64,000 bases of DNA, from contig NZ_JOAG01000031.1 in the NCBI RefSeq assembly GCF_000725485.1, positions 62,001 through 126,000 on the forward strand, read 5' to 3'. The DNA comes from Nonomuraea candida. Its GTDB lineage: Bacteria > Actinomycetota > Actinomycetes > Streptosporangiales > Streptosporangiaceae. The notes beneath the pieces are model-generated. The model did no database searches, was not told the DNA's origin, and was given only the letters and a program-made list of their open reading frames with translations. A program made the position numbers and the translations under genes. Positions within the stretch are counted from its first letter, which is position 1, and each line of letters begins with the position of its first letter. Shown piece after piece: positions 9,001 to 17,271 of this stretch.

Positions 9001-9993
9001 CTACGCCGCCGCGGCGGCCCGCCGGGCGAGCAGGGCGGCGCCCAGGAGGCCGGCGTCGGGGCCGAGCGGTGACGCGCGCACCTCCGGGGCGGCGCGGAAG
9101 GCCAGCCGGCCCGCCAGCCGCTCCCGCAGCGGCGCGAGGAGGGTCTCTCCCGCCCGCGAGACGCCGCCGCCGATCACGATGGCCGCCGGGTCCAGCAGCA
9201 GCGTGTACGTCGCCAGCGCCACCGCGAGCGCCTCCACGGCTTCCTGCCACACCTCCACGGCCCTGCTGTCGCCCGCCAGCACGCGCCGGGCCACCTCCTC
9301 GGCCCCGTCCGCGCCGCAGCGCGCCGCGATGGCCGCGCCGCCCGCGTACGCCCCCAGGCACCCCCGCTGGCCGCACCCGCAGGCGAGCCCGTCCGGCCAC
9401 ACGGGGATGTGCCCGATCTGCCCGGCCCACCCGCCGGCCCCGCCGTACAGGGCACCGGACAGCACGACGGCCCCGGCGATCCCCGTGCCGATCGGCAGGT
9501 ACAGCACGTGCTCGCCGGCTGCGTAACCGGCTGCGTCGCCGGCTGCGTCGCCGGACCTGCCGAACGCGAGCTCGGCCTCCCCTGCGGCCCGGACGTCGTG
9601 TCCCAGCGCCACCGGCAGGTCCACGGCGGCGAACGCGGACACGGGCACGTCCCGCCACCCGAAGGCCGCGGAGAAGACGGCGTGCGTGGGCGTGACCAGC
9701 CCCGGCACGACCAGCCCCACGGCCGCGGGGCGGCCCCCGCCGTGCGGAGAGGTGGCGGGCGGAGAGGTGGCGGGCGGAGAGGTGGCGGGCGGAGAGGTGG
9801 CGGGCGGGGAGGTGGCGGGCGGAGAGGTGGCGGCGAGGTCGGCGACGAAGGAGGCGACGGCGGCGATCACGCGCTCCGGCCCGCCGGAGCGCGGCGTCGG
9901 CCGGCGTTCGACATGAAGAATCGTCCCGTCGTGGGCGACAAATCCGCCTTTCATGGTCGTGCCGCCGACATCAACCGCTACGACATATTCCAT
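9001..9993 (-). CDS. ROK family sugar kinase
   Basis: 330 residues, cytosolic, predicted to phosphorylate a hexose or amino sugar with ATP. The N-terminus AVDVGGTTMKG is the phosphate-binding motif, and LPIGTGIAGAVV follows in the second lobe. The zinc motif reads CGCGQRGC but continues LGAYAGG where most ROK kinases have LE. The sugar-binding ExGH motif is AGQIGH, with Gln for Glu. Residues about 53-83 are a tandem SPPAT insertion between two conserved elements. The start at 9993 immediately precedes the Rossmann-like strand; an in-frame GTG 15 bases upstream is also possible. No transport or regulator gene is adjacent. The motif changes leave specificity open, and it might be a non-glucose kinase or weakly active. 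Confidence 0.8.
   Translation of the reverse strand: MEYVVAVDVGGTTMKGGFVAHDGTILHVERRPTPRSGGPERVIAAVASFVADLAATSPPATSPPATSPPATSPPATSPPATSPHGGGRPAAVGLVVPGLVTPTHAVFSAAFGWRDVPVSAFAAVDLPVALGHDVRAAGEAELAFGRSGDAAGDAAGYAAGEHVLYLPIGTGIAGAVVLSGALYGGAGGWAGQIGHIPVWPDGLACGCGQRGCLGAYAGGAAIAARCGADGAEEVARRVLAGDSRAVEVWQEAVEALAVALATYTLLLDPAAIVIGGGVSRAGETLLAPLRERLAGRLAFRAAPEVRASPLGPDAGLLGAALLARRAAAAA
9746..9834 (-). repeat. Six 15-bp tandem repeats inside the ROK gene
   Basis: The plus-strand unit GGAGAGGTGGCGGGC repeats six times with one or two substitutions and encodes SPPAT on the minus strand. Confidence 0.9.
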
Positions 9994-10068
9994 CCGCCCA
10001 TTTTCCACCCATCCCCACGGCCAATAATCGCTTTGAGGCGGATATCCCATTGAGGGAAGAATGTCCCC

Positions 10069-10875
10069 ATGACCGTACGCCGCCTCACCCACGACGACCT
10101 CGACGACTGCGCCCGCCTGGCCAAGGACCGGGGCTGGCTGCCGGAACGCCGCAAGTGGCGCCTGCTGTTCGACGTCGGCGAGGCGTACGGCATCGACGCC
10201 GCCGACGGGGACGGCCTGGCCGCCACCACCGTCCTGACCCGCTACGGCGACGACCACGCCGTGATCAGCATGGTCCTGACCGCCTCCCGGTACGCCCGCC
10301 GGGGCCTGGCCCGCACGCTCATGAGCCACGTCCTGGACCGGGCCGGCGACCGCACGGTCTCGTTGTACGCCACCGACCACGGCCGCCCCCTGTACGAGCA
10401 GCTCGGCTTCCGGGTCGTCGGCCGCGCCGCCAAGCACACGGGCGTCTTCCGCGGCGCGCCCTCGGGCCGGACCGCCCCGGCCACGGAGGCGGACCTGCCG
10501 GGCATCCTCGCGCTCGACGCCGAGCTGTTCGGCACCGACCGCTCCCCGCTGCTGCGCCGGATGTTCGGCTTCGGCGTGCAGGTGCGCGTCGCGGACGGCG
10601 GCTTCGGCCACTGCTGGCGCAACGACGACAACGTGGTGATCGGCCCGGTCGTGGCCAGGGACGAGGAGACGGCCAGGGCGCTGATCGGCGACCTGGCGCT
10701 GGAGGCGGGCGGCGAGGTGCGCATGGACTTCGACCTGGCCCGCGAGTCGATGATCGCGTGGGCCGCCGCACACGGCATCGGCGATCCCTGGCAGGTCTCG
10801 ATGATGGTGCGCGCCGGCGACCTGCCCGGCGACCGGCCGGCGCAGTATCTGCCGTTCATGCAGGCGCTGGGTTGA
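10069..10875 (+). CDS. GNAT acetyltransferase family protein
   Basis: 268 residues. An N-terminal GNAT domain (about 1-125) shows the acetyl-CoA loop as RYARRGLARTLM and the C-terminal strand motif LYEQLGFRVVG. The second half (about 130-268) has a weaker GNAT-like fold pattern, a layout common in two-domain actinobacterial proteins. GAGGGA lies 12 bases before ATG 10069. It is divergent from the ROK gene across 75 bp. The acceptor is unknown. Confidence 0.75.
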   Translation: MTVRRLTHDDLDDCARLAKDRGWLPERRKWRLLFDVGEAYGIDAADGDGLAATTVLTRYGDDHAVISMVLTASRYARRGLARTLMSHVLDRAGDRTVSLYATDHGRPLYEQLGFRVVGRAAKHTGVFRGAPSGRTAPATEADLPGILALDAELFGTDRSPLLRRMFGFGVQVRVADGGFGHCWRNDDNVVIGPVVARDEETARALIGDLALEAGGEVRMDFDLARESMIAWAAAHGIGDPWQVSMMVRAGDLPGDRPAQYLPFMQALG

Positions 10876-10941
10876 CCGTACGAGCGGCGCTCTCGTAGGG
10901 TCGGGCACCAGAATATGATTCTGTATGTCGAAGGACGGCAC

Positions 10942-11955
10942 ATGACCTCCACCCACATCGACGTCGGCGCCATCGACTTCGACGCGCTCGGGGCGTGGAT
11001 GGACGGCCAGGGCCTGCCCGGCGGCCCGATCACCGGCGTCGCGCCGGTCCCGGGCGGCACGCAGAACGTCATGGTCCGCTTCGAGCGCGGCGGCCGCCCG
11101 TACATCCTGCGCCGCCCTCCCGTGCACGCCCGCGCCAAGAGCAACGAGGTGCTGCGCCGCGAGGCGCGGGTGCTGGCGGCGCTGCGCGGCACGTCCGTCC
11201 CCGCGCCCCGGCTGGTGGCCGCGCAGACGGCCGTGGAGCCGGTGTTCTACCTGATGGAGCCGGTGGACGGGTTCAATCCCTCGACGGGCCTGCCCGAGCC
11301 GCACGCCTCCGACCCGGCGATCAGGCACCGCATGGGCCTGGAGGCCGCGGCGGCGCTGGCCGAGCTGGGGCGGGTCGACCCGGGGCTGCTGCCGGGGTTC
11401 GGGCGCCCCGAGGGGTTCCTGGAGCGGCAGGTGCCGCGCTGGCTCAAGGAGCTCGACTCGTACGGCGAGCTCGACGGCTACCCAGGACCCGACATCCCCG
11501 GCCTGCGCAAGACGGCCGACTGGCTCACTAGGCGGCTGCCCAGGACGTTCACCCCCGGCGTCATGCACGGCGACTACCACTTCGCCAACCTCATGTTCGC
11601 CGCCGACGGCCCCCGCGTGGCCGCGATCGTCGACTGGGAGATGTGCACGATCGGCGACCCGCTGGTGGACCTCGGCTGGCTGCTGGCGATGTGGCCGGCG
11701 GGCAACGGCCACGTGCCGGGGCTGCCGCCGCCGCGGGAGCTGGTCGCGTACTACGCGGCGCTGTCGGAGCGGGACCTGTCGGCCATCGACTGGTACGCGG
11801 TCATGGCCTGCTTCAAGCTCGGCATCGTGCTGGAGGGCACCCACGCCCGGGCGTACGCCGGCAAGGCGCCCAGGGACATCGGCGACCTGCTGCACGCGAC
11901 GACGCTGGGGCTCTTCGAGCGGGCCGGGGAGTTCATGGAGGGCGCCCTCGACTGA
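10942..11955 (+). CDS. Aminoglycoside-phosphotransferase-like (APH fold) protein
   Basis: 337 residues of the APH/choline-kinase fold. The Brenner-type catalytic motif is HGDYHFANLM (about 210) and the metal-binding segment is IVDWEMCTIGDP. These match the acyl-CoA-metabolism-associated (ACAD10-N-terminus-like) phosphotransferases rather than antibiotic-modifying enzymes. ATG 10942 with GAAGGA 9 bases upstream is preferred over ATG 10915. No acyl-CoA dehydrogenase is adjacent. The substrate is unknown and resistance should not be inferred. Confidence 0.75.
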   Translation: MTSTHIDVGAIDFDALGAWMDGQGLPGGPITGVAPVPGGTQNVMVRFERGGRPYILRRPPVHARAKSNEVLRREARVLAALRGTSVPAPRLVAAQTAVEPVFYLMEPVDGFNPSTGLPEPHASDPAIRHRMGLEAAAALAELGRVDPGLLPGFGRPEGFLERQVPRWLKELDSYGELDGYPGPDIPGLRKTADWLTRRLPRTFTPGVMHGDYHFANLMFAADGPRVAAIVDWEMCTIGDPLVDLGWLLAMWPAGNGHVPGLPPPRELVAYYAALSERDLSAIDWYAVMACFKLGIVLEGTHARAYAGKAPRDIGDLLHATTLGLFERAGEFMEGALD

Positions 11956-12065
11956 CCTCCGACGTATGCCGTCCACCGTATGCCGATATTTGGGATAACG
12001 ATCACAGGACGCGCCCCGAGCCATACAATTGCGCGCGATTGCACTTGTTTCGGAGGAGGATCGTC

Positions 12066-12326
12066 ATGCGCATGCGGTTCCTCGGCTCCACCTCGGAGGC
12101 GGGCGCCTGTCCCACCCTGTACGAGACCGACCGCGGCACCATCGTCGTCCAAGGTCTGCAGGTCACCGACACGGAGGCGCCGGCCGACCTCCGCGACGTC
12201 CTCGACGGCGAGACCGCGGTCGAGGCGCCCCGCGAGCTCATCACCGAGATCGCCCGCCGCGTCCTGTCCGGCGGCTCAGCGACTTCCTTCTCCACCAGCG
12301 GCGGAACACCGTCGGCAACCGGTTGA
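12066..12326 (+). CDS. Small acidic companion of the XRE/DUF5753 regulator
   Basis: 86 residues with an excellent GGAGGAGGA ribosome binding site. The sequence (starting MRMRFLGSTSEAGACPTLYE) matches small proteins often found beside actinobacterial XRE/DUF5753 regulators, with CPTLY and GTIVVQG as the recognisable core. No biochemical function is known to me. It is 57 bp upstream of the regulator on the same strand. Confidence 0.75.
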   Translation: MRMRFLGSTSEAGACPTLYETDRGTIVVQGLQVTDTEAPADLRDVLDGETAVEAPRELITEIARRVLSGGSATSFSTSGGTPSATG

Positions 12327-12369
12327 TCACAATCGCGCGGGGCCCTGGCATGATCGGTCCCGACCGGGC

Positions 12370-12375
12370 TAGCCT
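12370..12375 (+). promoter_or_regulatory. -10 element TAGCCT of a leaderless promoter
   Basis: TAGCCT ends eight bases before the GTG at 12384, with no ribosome binding site between. The neighbour upstream has a strong ribosome binding site, so the two genes may be separately transcribed. Confidence 0.45.
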
Positions 12376-12383
12376 CTTGCGCC

Positions 12384-13235
12384 GTGACGTCCTTTCAGCA
12401 GGCGCGCATCGACCTCGGCAGCCAGTTGCGTCAGCTGCGCGAGGCCGCCCATCTGTCCGGCAAGGAACTGGCCGAGCGGCTGCGCTGGCAGCCGTCCAAG
12501 GTCTCCCGGCTGGAGAACGCCCGTCAGACGGCGACCGAGGACGACGTGGTCGTGTGGGCGCAGGCCGTGGGTGCCTCGCCCGACACGACCGACGACCTGC
12601 TCAGGCAGTCGATCGCGCTGCTGGAGCGGCACGACGACTGGAAGCAGCGCCACCGCAGCGGCCTGGCCGCGATCCAGGAGGACATGCGCGACCTGGAGGC
12701 GCGCACCAAGGTCTTCCGCGCCTTCGAGCCGGTGCTGATCGTCGGCCTGCTGCAGACCTCCGAGTACGCCCGGCACGTCTTCCGCAAGGTCAAGCGGCTC
12801 TACAGCGCCGCCGACCAGATCGACGCGGCCGTCCGCGTGCGCATGCAGCGCCAGGAGATCCTCTACGACCGCACGCGCACGTTCAGGTTCGTCGTGACGG
12901 AGGCGGCGCTGCGCATGTCCCTGGCCCCGCCCGAGGTCATGCACGGCCAGCTCGACCGCCTGCTCGCGGTCAGCACGCTGCCGAACGTGGAGTTCGGCGT
13001 CATCCCCTTCCGCACCGAGCTGCCGGCCAACCCGATCCACGGCTTCTGGATCTACAACGAGGCCATGGTCGCGGTCGGCACGATGACGAAAGACCTGATC
13101 CTGCGCGATCCCGACGACGTCTCCTTCTACGTGCACGCCTTCGACGACTTCGCAAAAGCGGCAGAGTTCGACGAATCTGGACGGGAAGTCATCATCTCCA
13201 TTCTTCACGAATATCGGAAACAACCTCCACATTAA
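12384..13235 (+). CDS. XRE-family regulator with DUF5753 (WhiJ-like)
   Basis: 283 residues. The helix-turn-helix is at about 10-65 (LRQLREAAHLSGKELAERL, then QPSKVSRLENAR). The remainder is the DUF5753 ligand-type domain with the characteristic GLLQTSEYAR and FGVIPF motifs. Such regulators (WhiJ family) govern development or antibiotic production in streptomycetes, usually with small partner proteins. Here small ORFs lie on both sides. GTG start, apparently leaderless. The regulated genes are unknown. Confidence 0.85.
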   Translation: MTSFQQARIDLGSQLRQLREAAHLSGKELAERLRWQPSKVSRLENARQTATEDDVVVWAQAVGASPDTTDDLLRQSIALLERHDDWKQRHRSGLAAIQEDMRDLEARTKVFRAFEPVLIVGLLQTSEYARHVFRKVKRLYSAADQIDAAVRVRMQRQEILYDRTRTFRFVVTEAALRMSLAPPEVMHGQLDRLLAVSTLPNVEFGVIPFRTELPANPIHGFWIYNEAMVAVGTMTKDLILRDPDDVSFYVHAFDDFAKAAEFDESGREVIISILHEYRKQPPH

Positions 13236-13304
13236 TCGCAGCAATTGCTTGCCAGCCCCCGCAAGATCGTGCAATTCTGACGCGAGACGTTGCGGAGGTG
13301 ACGC

Positions 13305-13571
13305 ATGATGCTTGATACCGCGCTCTGCCTCGAGCGGTTCGCCTGGCACGCCGGTCGCCACGCCGACCTGTCGGTCCAGAGCCTGGCCCTGGCCAGCGAC
13401 CCTGCATATGTGTCGGTCCGCAACCGCTTCTCGGCCACCCTCGTGGAGACCGTGACCTGCTCCGAAGAGGGCGCCTTCATCACCTCGTGGGGCTACCGCC
13501 TGGGCACCGCCGACGACGTCGAGTCCGCCGCCGCCCGCCTCGCCTTCCTCCTGGCCGCCCTGCCCGCCTGA
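13305..13571 (+). CDS. Small hypothetical protein downstream of the WhiJ-like regulator
   Basis: 88 residues, beginning MMLDTALCLERFAWHAGRH and ending in an Ala-rich helix. GGAGGTGA precedes the ATG by several bases. It has no transmembrane segment or known motif. It sits 69 bp after the regulator on the same strand, the position where WhiJ-type loci carry accessory small proteins, so it may modulate that regulator (inference). Confidence 0.65.
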   Translation: MMLDTALCLERFAWHAGRHADLSVQSLALASDPAYVSVRNRFSATLVETVTCSEEGAFITSWGYRLGTADDVESAAARLAFLLAALPA

Positions 13572-13590
13572 GCCGCCTGCCCGCCCGCCG

Positions 13591-14841
13591 TCAGGGCGTC
13601 TTGAAGGGGATGTTGAGCCAGGGACTGTTCGGATCGGTGGTCAGGATCCGGTGCGCGGCGAGCATGTCCTCGTACCAGTCGCCGAACTCCTCCTCGTCGA
13701 AGTGGAGACACCGCCCCAGGATGTACGCGGCCGAGAAGTCCTCCCAGGAGCGGTAGTTGATCCGGCTGACCCGGCCCGCGCGCAGGACCGCAGACTCGGC
13801 CTCCGCCAGGCTGCAGAACCGGGCGCCGAGACCCCAGCGGGCCATCTTCGACGCACGCCCGTAGTCCCACGCCTCCACCGAGTGCACGAACCTGCCCTCG
13901 CCGAGCAGCCCGTCGGCCCGGAAGCGGGCCTCGTAGCGGGCGATGCGCCCGATGAGCCGTTGCGCCCCGGCGATCTCGGCCTCCACCTCGGCGTCGGTGA
14001 CGACGGCGCCCCCCGGGCCGTCGTCCTGCCCCGCCTGGCGCCGCAGGACGCGCGTGGTCGCGTTCCGCCAGTGGTCCACCTCCACCACGCCGCCGAAGCC
14101 GCGCGCGAGGGCCTGGCGCACGCCCAGCACGAAGGACCAGACGGAGCTGCTCATCCGCCCGTCGAGCAGCGCCTCCTGCGCTCTCATCCACTGCTCCCTG
14201 GTGGTGATGTCCCACCACTCCCGCAGGCGCCCGCGCTCGCGGACGTAGCCTGTGCCGTGCCAGCCCATCGCGTTCCAGAGGGAGCCGTTGCTGACGCACA
14301 GGAGCGCTCCGCAGGCGAGCCCGTGCGCGACGGGGCCGTGCAGCGGGCCGCCGACCCAGAGGGTCCGCAGCCGGGGCCGCGCGGGAGCCGTCACCCGCTC
14401 GGCGTGCAGGCGCCAGGTCTGCCGGTGCGCGGCCGTCGCGGGGAAGAACGCCTCGCAGGGCGTGCCGGGGTTGATCGCCAGCCACTCGTCGTCCTGCGGC
14501 CACTCCCGGGCCAGCCGGCCCAGGTCGGTGGCGAAGAAGACCGGATCGGGCACGGGCGCGGGCAACATCCCGGGGGTGAAGAACGCCAGGGACTTGGCGC
14601 CGTGCCGAGGGCCCCAGAGCGCAGCGTTGAAGTGGATCCAGCCGGGCCGCGAGTCGGCCTGGGCGCGCGACATGGCGTGGTAGAGGTCGGTGGCGGCCAG
14701 CACGTCGAAGTACGCGGGCCAGTCGCCGCGTGTCTTGGCTTCGTACAGGCCGTGCTCGACCTCGGTGGGCGGCCGCCAGACGGGAGCGTACGCCTCGCGC
14801 GGCCCGCCCCGGCCGGTGCTGTGATCATGCCCCGTCCCCAT
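13591..14841 (-). CDS. DUF1266 domain protein
   Basis: 416 residues. The C-terminal part from about 215 matches the DUF1266 pattern: AWDYGRASKMARWG, then SWEDFSAAYILGR and SPWLNIPF. The N-terminal 180 residues contain an SseB-like region (FFTPGMLP, DEWLAINPGTP). The function of DUF1266 is unknown, and in other bacteria such proteins cluster with polymorphic-toxin or surface systems. The ATG at 14841 is eight bases after a TAATGT element, so leaderless initiation is likely. Upstream in-frame ATGs lie at 14853 and 14910. Confidence 0.7.
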   Translation of the reverse strand: MGTGHDHSTGRGGPREAYAPVWRPPTEVEHGLYEAKTRGDWPAYFDVLAATDLYHAMSRAQADSRPGWIHFNAALWGPRHGAKSLAFFTPGMLPAPVPDPVFFATDLGRLAREWPQDDEWLAINPGTPCEAFFPATAAHRQTWRLHAERVTAPARPRLRTLWVGGPLHGPVAHGLACGALLCVSNGSLWNAMGWHGTGYVRERGRLREWWDITTREQWMRAQEALLDGRMSSSVWSFVLGVRQALARGFGGVVEVDHWRNATTRVLRRQAGQDDGPGGAVVTDAEVEAEIAGAQRLIGRIARYEARFRADGLLGEGRFVHSVEAWDYGRASKMARWGLGARFCSLAEAESAVLRAGRVSRINYRSWEDFSAAYILGRCLHFDEEEFGDWYEDMLAAHRILTTDPNSPWLNIPFKTP

Positions 14842-14849
14842 GCGGCAGT

Positions 14850-14855
14850 ACATTA
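14850..14855 (-). promoter_or_regulatory. -10 element TAATGT for the DUF1266 gene
   Basis: On the minus strand TAATGT is followed by eight bases and the ATG at 14841, which is leaderless geometry. Confidence 0.4.
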
Positions 14856-14988
14856 CCCCCGAACCCCACCAATCCCTGGCATCCCACCCAGTAGGGATGA
14901 TTGAGAGCATAAATTCGGACGAGTCGGGTTATGTTCAGGCGGAGATTTTCGCTGTTATACCCGACAGTATTCCTGGTTCGACATCGAT

Positions 14989-15017
14989 GGGCGGGGCACC
15001 GTCACGATGCCCCGCCC
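14989..15017 (-). terminator. Perfect hairpin after the ArnT-like gene
   Basis: GGGCGGGGCA (14989-14998) pairs perfectly with TGCCCCGCCC (15008-15017) around nine bases. It begins four bases past the stop of the four-gene minus-strand unit. Confidence 0.75.
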
Positions 15018-15021
15018 TCGG

Positions 15022-17271
15022 CTATTCTGCGCAGTTGTAAAGACCCTCCTGGCCCGCCACCGCCGTGCAGTTCTCCCGCACCCAGCTCGACACCTCCGTG
15101 TCACCCCGGCCCGGTCCGCCGCCGCTGCCCGTCAGGACGTGACGCAGCCGCCCCGACGAGACCAGCGAGCGCAGCCGGTCCACGGTCATGGCGGGGTCGC
15201 CGCCGGTGAAGCCGCCCATGGCGATCACGGGCTTGCGGGTGGACAGGATCAGGCCGGCCGCCTGCTGGGCGCTGTTCACCGCGACCAGCCACGTGGCCCC
15301 GCCCTGGTTGGCCACCAGATACTCGGCCATCGCGTCACTGACGCCGCCCCCCGGGCCGCCCCGCCCCATGGAGCCCGACCGGCCTCCGCTCCCCTGTGCA
15401 CCGGAACCCGGCTGAGCCTCCGTGCCCGGCAGGCCGCCGTCCGACCGGGTGCCCATATCCGGCCTGTTCTGCCGGGATGATGCGCCGGTGCCCGGGAGGT
15501 CGCCGGGTGGGCTGCCGGGCATCGCGCCGGGGCGGCCGGAGCCGCCCGCGCGGCCCGTCGAAGGGCCGGCCGTCGGGTTCGTCCCGTTGATCGGGGACTG
15601 CAGCGGCGTGACGGCGTACGCGGCCGGTCCGGCCAGCCCCGCGACCATCGCCGCCACCAGCGCCAGGACCGCGAGCCGTACGGCGATCCGCGCCCGCGGC
15701 CGGGCCAGGACGAGCGCCACCACGGCCACCAGGGTCGCCCCGAGCACGACCCAGGCCAGCCACGGCACCCACTCCGGCGTACGGCGCAGCACCACGAACG
15801 ACCATCCGCCGGTCACCGTCACGGCCACGGGCAGCACCCAGGCCCACGCCCGCGACCACCGGTACGCCCGCCACATCACGACCACGCCCATCCCCGTCAG
15901 CGCGGCCACCGCCGGCGCCATGGCGGTCGTGTAGTACGGGTGGAAGGTCCCGCTGGAGAAGCTGAACACCACGGAGTGGACGGCCAGCCAGCCGCCCCAC
16001 AGCAGCCAGGCCGCCCCCGAGGGCCCGCCCAGCGGCAGCCGCCGCAGCCGTACGAGGAGCGCGAACGCCAGCGTCACCGCGCAGAACGGCAGCAACCAGG
16101 AGATCTGCCCGGCCAGGATGTCGTTGAACAGCCGCCCGGCCCCGGGCTCCCCACCGAAGCCGCCGAAGCCGCCACCGCCCCCGCCCCCGAGGCCGTCACC
16201 GCCGAAGCCGCCACCACCACCGCCGCCGCCACCGAGGCCGCCACCGAGGCCGCCACCGACGCCACTCCCGTCCTGGCCGAAGATGCGGCCCAGGCCGTTG
16301 TAGCCGATGACCAGGTCCCGGACGGTGTTGTCGGTCGAGCCGCCGATGTAGGGCCGGGAGTCCTGCGGCCACAGGTCGGTGATCACCATCCACCAGGCGC
16401 TGGCCCCGGCCAGCACGCCCCCGGCCGCCAGCAGGCGCCCGGCCCGCCGCCGCCATGTCCCCCGCGCGCACACCAGGTACGCCACCGCGAACGCCGGCAC
16501 CACCAGGTACGCCTGCAACATCTTGGCGTTGAACCCCAGCCCCACGAAGAACGCCGCCAGCAGCAGGGTCCGCAGCCGCCCGGTGCGCAGCGCCTCCAGG
16601 CAGAACCAGCCGGCCAGCACGAGGAGGAGCACGAGGACGGTGTCGGGGTTGTTGTCCCGGTTGATCGCCACGGTGATGGGCGTGAGCGTCATGACGACGG
16701 CCGCGACCAGCGCCGCGACGTGCCCCGGGCGACCGCCGGCCCGAACGCCCCGGGGACCGCCGGCCCGGGCGCCCCGGAGACCACCGGACCGGGCGCCCCC
16801 GGGACCACCGGACCGAAGGACCCGGAGGCCGCCCGACCGAGCGCCTGCAGGCTCGGGCTCCGCCGGGAACGAGCGCCGCACGGCCGAGTGCACCAGCGCG
16901 ACGGCCGCGACCCCCGCGACGGCCTGCGGCAGCAGCATGCTCCACGTGCCGTACCCGAAGACGCGCGCCGACAGCCCCATCACCCACAGCGCCAGCGGCG
17001 GCTTGTCCACGGTGATGAAGGAGCCGGCGTCGATGGCGCCGAAGAAGAACGCCTTCCAGCTCTGCGTGCCGGACAGGACGGCGGCGGCGTAGTACTCGTT
17101 GGCGTCGCCGCTGAGCGCCCACGCGTACAGGACGAACGCGGCGGCGAGCACCGCCCACAGCGCGGGGCGTGACCAGCGCGGATCGCCCTCGGCGCCGAGG
17201 AGGGCGCGGGCGGGCGCGCCGCGCCTCCCGGCGGCCCGGCGGCCGGGGGTGCGGATCGCGGTGACGCTCAT
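15022..17271 (-). CDS. ArnT/PMT-like membrane glycosyltransferase
   Basis: 749 residues with about 12 hydrophobic segments. The N-terminal family signature is GDANEYYAAAVLS with an early Asp, followed by DAGSFITVDKPPLALWV and RDNNPDTVLVLL. Such enzymes (YkcB-like) transfer a sugar from a polyprenyl-phosphate carrier to a cell-envelope acceptor. A Gly-rich loop (about 335-372) and an Arg/Gly repeat (about 142-180) interrupt the core. The soluble C-terminal domain (about 620-749) faces outside. The start ATGA overlaps the stop of the GT2-GtrA gene, which probably makes the carrier-linked donor. Confidence 0.85.
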   Translation of the reverse strand: MSVTAIRTPGRRAAGRRGAPARALLGAEGDPRWSRPALWAVLAAAFVLYAWALSGDANEYYAAAVLSGTQSWKAFFFGAIDAGSFITVDKPPLALWVMGLSARVFGYGTWSMLLPQAVAGVAAVALVHSAVRRSFPAEPEPAGARSGGLRVLRSGGPGGARSGGLRGARAGGPRGVRAGGRPGHVAALVAAVVMTLTPITVAINRDNNPDTVLVLLLVLAGWFCLEALRTGRLRTLLLAAFFVGLGFNAKMLQAYLVVPAFAVAYLVCARGTWRRRAGRLLAAGGVLAGASAWWMVITDLWPQDSRPYIGGSTDNTVRDLVIGYNGLGRIFGQDGSGVGGGLGGGLGGGGGGGGGFGGDGLGGGGGGGFGGFGGEPGAGRLFNDILAGQISWLLPFCAVTLAFALLVRLRRLPLGGPSGAAWLLWGGWLAVHSVVFSFSSGTFHPYYTTAMAPAVAALTGMGVVVMWRAYRWSRAWAWVLPVAVTVTGGWSFVVLRRTPEWVPWLAWVVLGATLVAVVALVLARPRARIAVRLAVLALVAAMVAGLAGPAAYAVTPLQSPINGTNPTAGPSTGRAGGSGRPGAMPGSPPGDLPGTGASSRQNRPDMGTRSDGGLPGTEAQPGSGAQGSGGRSGSMGRGGPGGGVSDAMAEYLVANQGGATWLVAVNSAQQAAGLILSTRKPVIAMGGFTGGDPAMTVDRLRSLVSSGRLRHVLTGSGGGPGRGDTEVSSWVRENCTAVAGQEGLYNCAE
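16156..16265 (-). repeat. Gly-codon repeat tract in the ArnT-like gene
   Basis: Imperfect GCCACC/GCCGCC repeats encode an extracytoplasmic loop made almost only of Gly and Phe/Leu. Confidence 0.75.
16729..16845 (-). repeat. 24-bp imperfect tandem repeats in the ArnT-like gene
   Basis: Units like CCCCGGGGACCGCCGGCCCG recur about five times, encoding an Arg/Ser/Gly-Gly loop in frame. Confidence 0.75.

Noticed and set aside
10942..11955. Aminoglycoside resistance gene
   Set aside because: The APH fold is shared by many metabolic kinases. Motifs match the ACAD10-like group.
9994..12024. Upstream extension of the ROK frame to 12024
   Set aside because: It runs antisense to the GNAT and APH-like genes with no conserved content. 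It is only a high-GC open frame.
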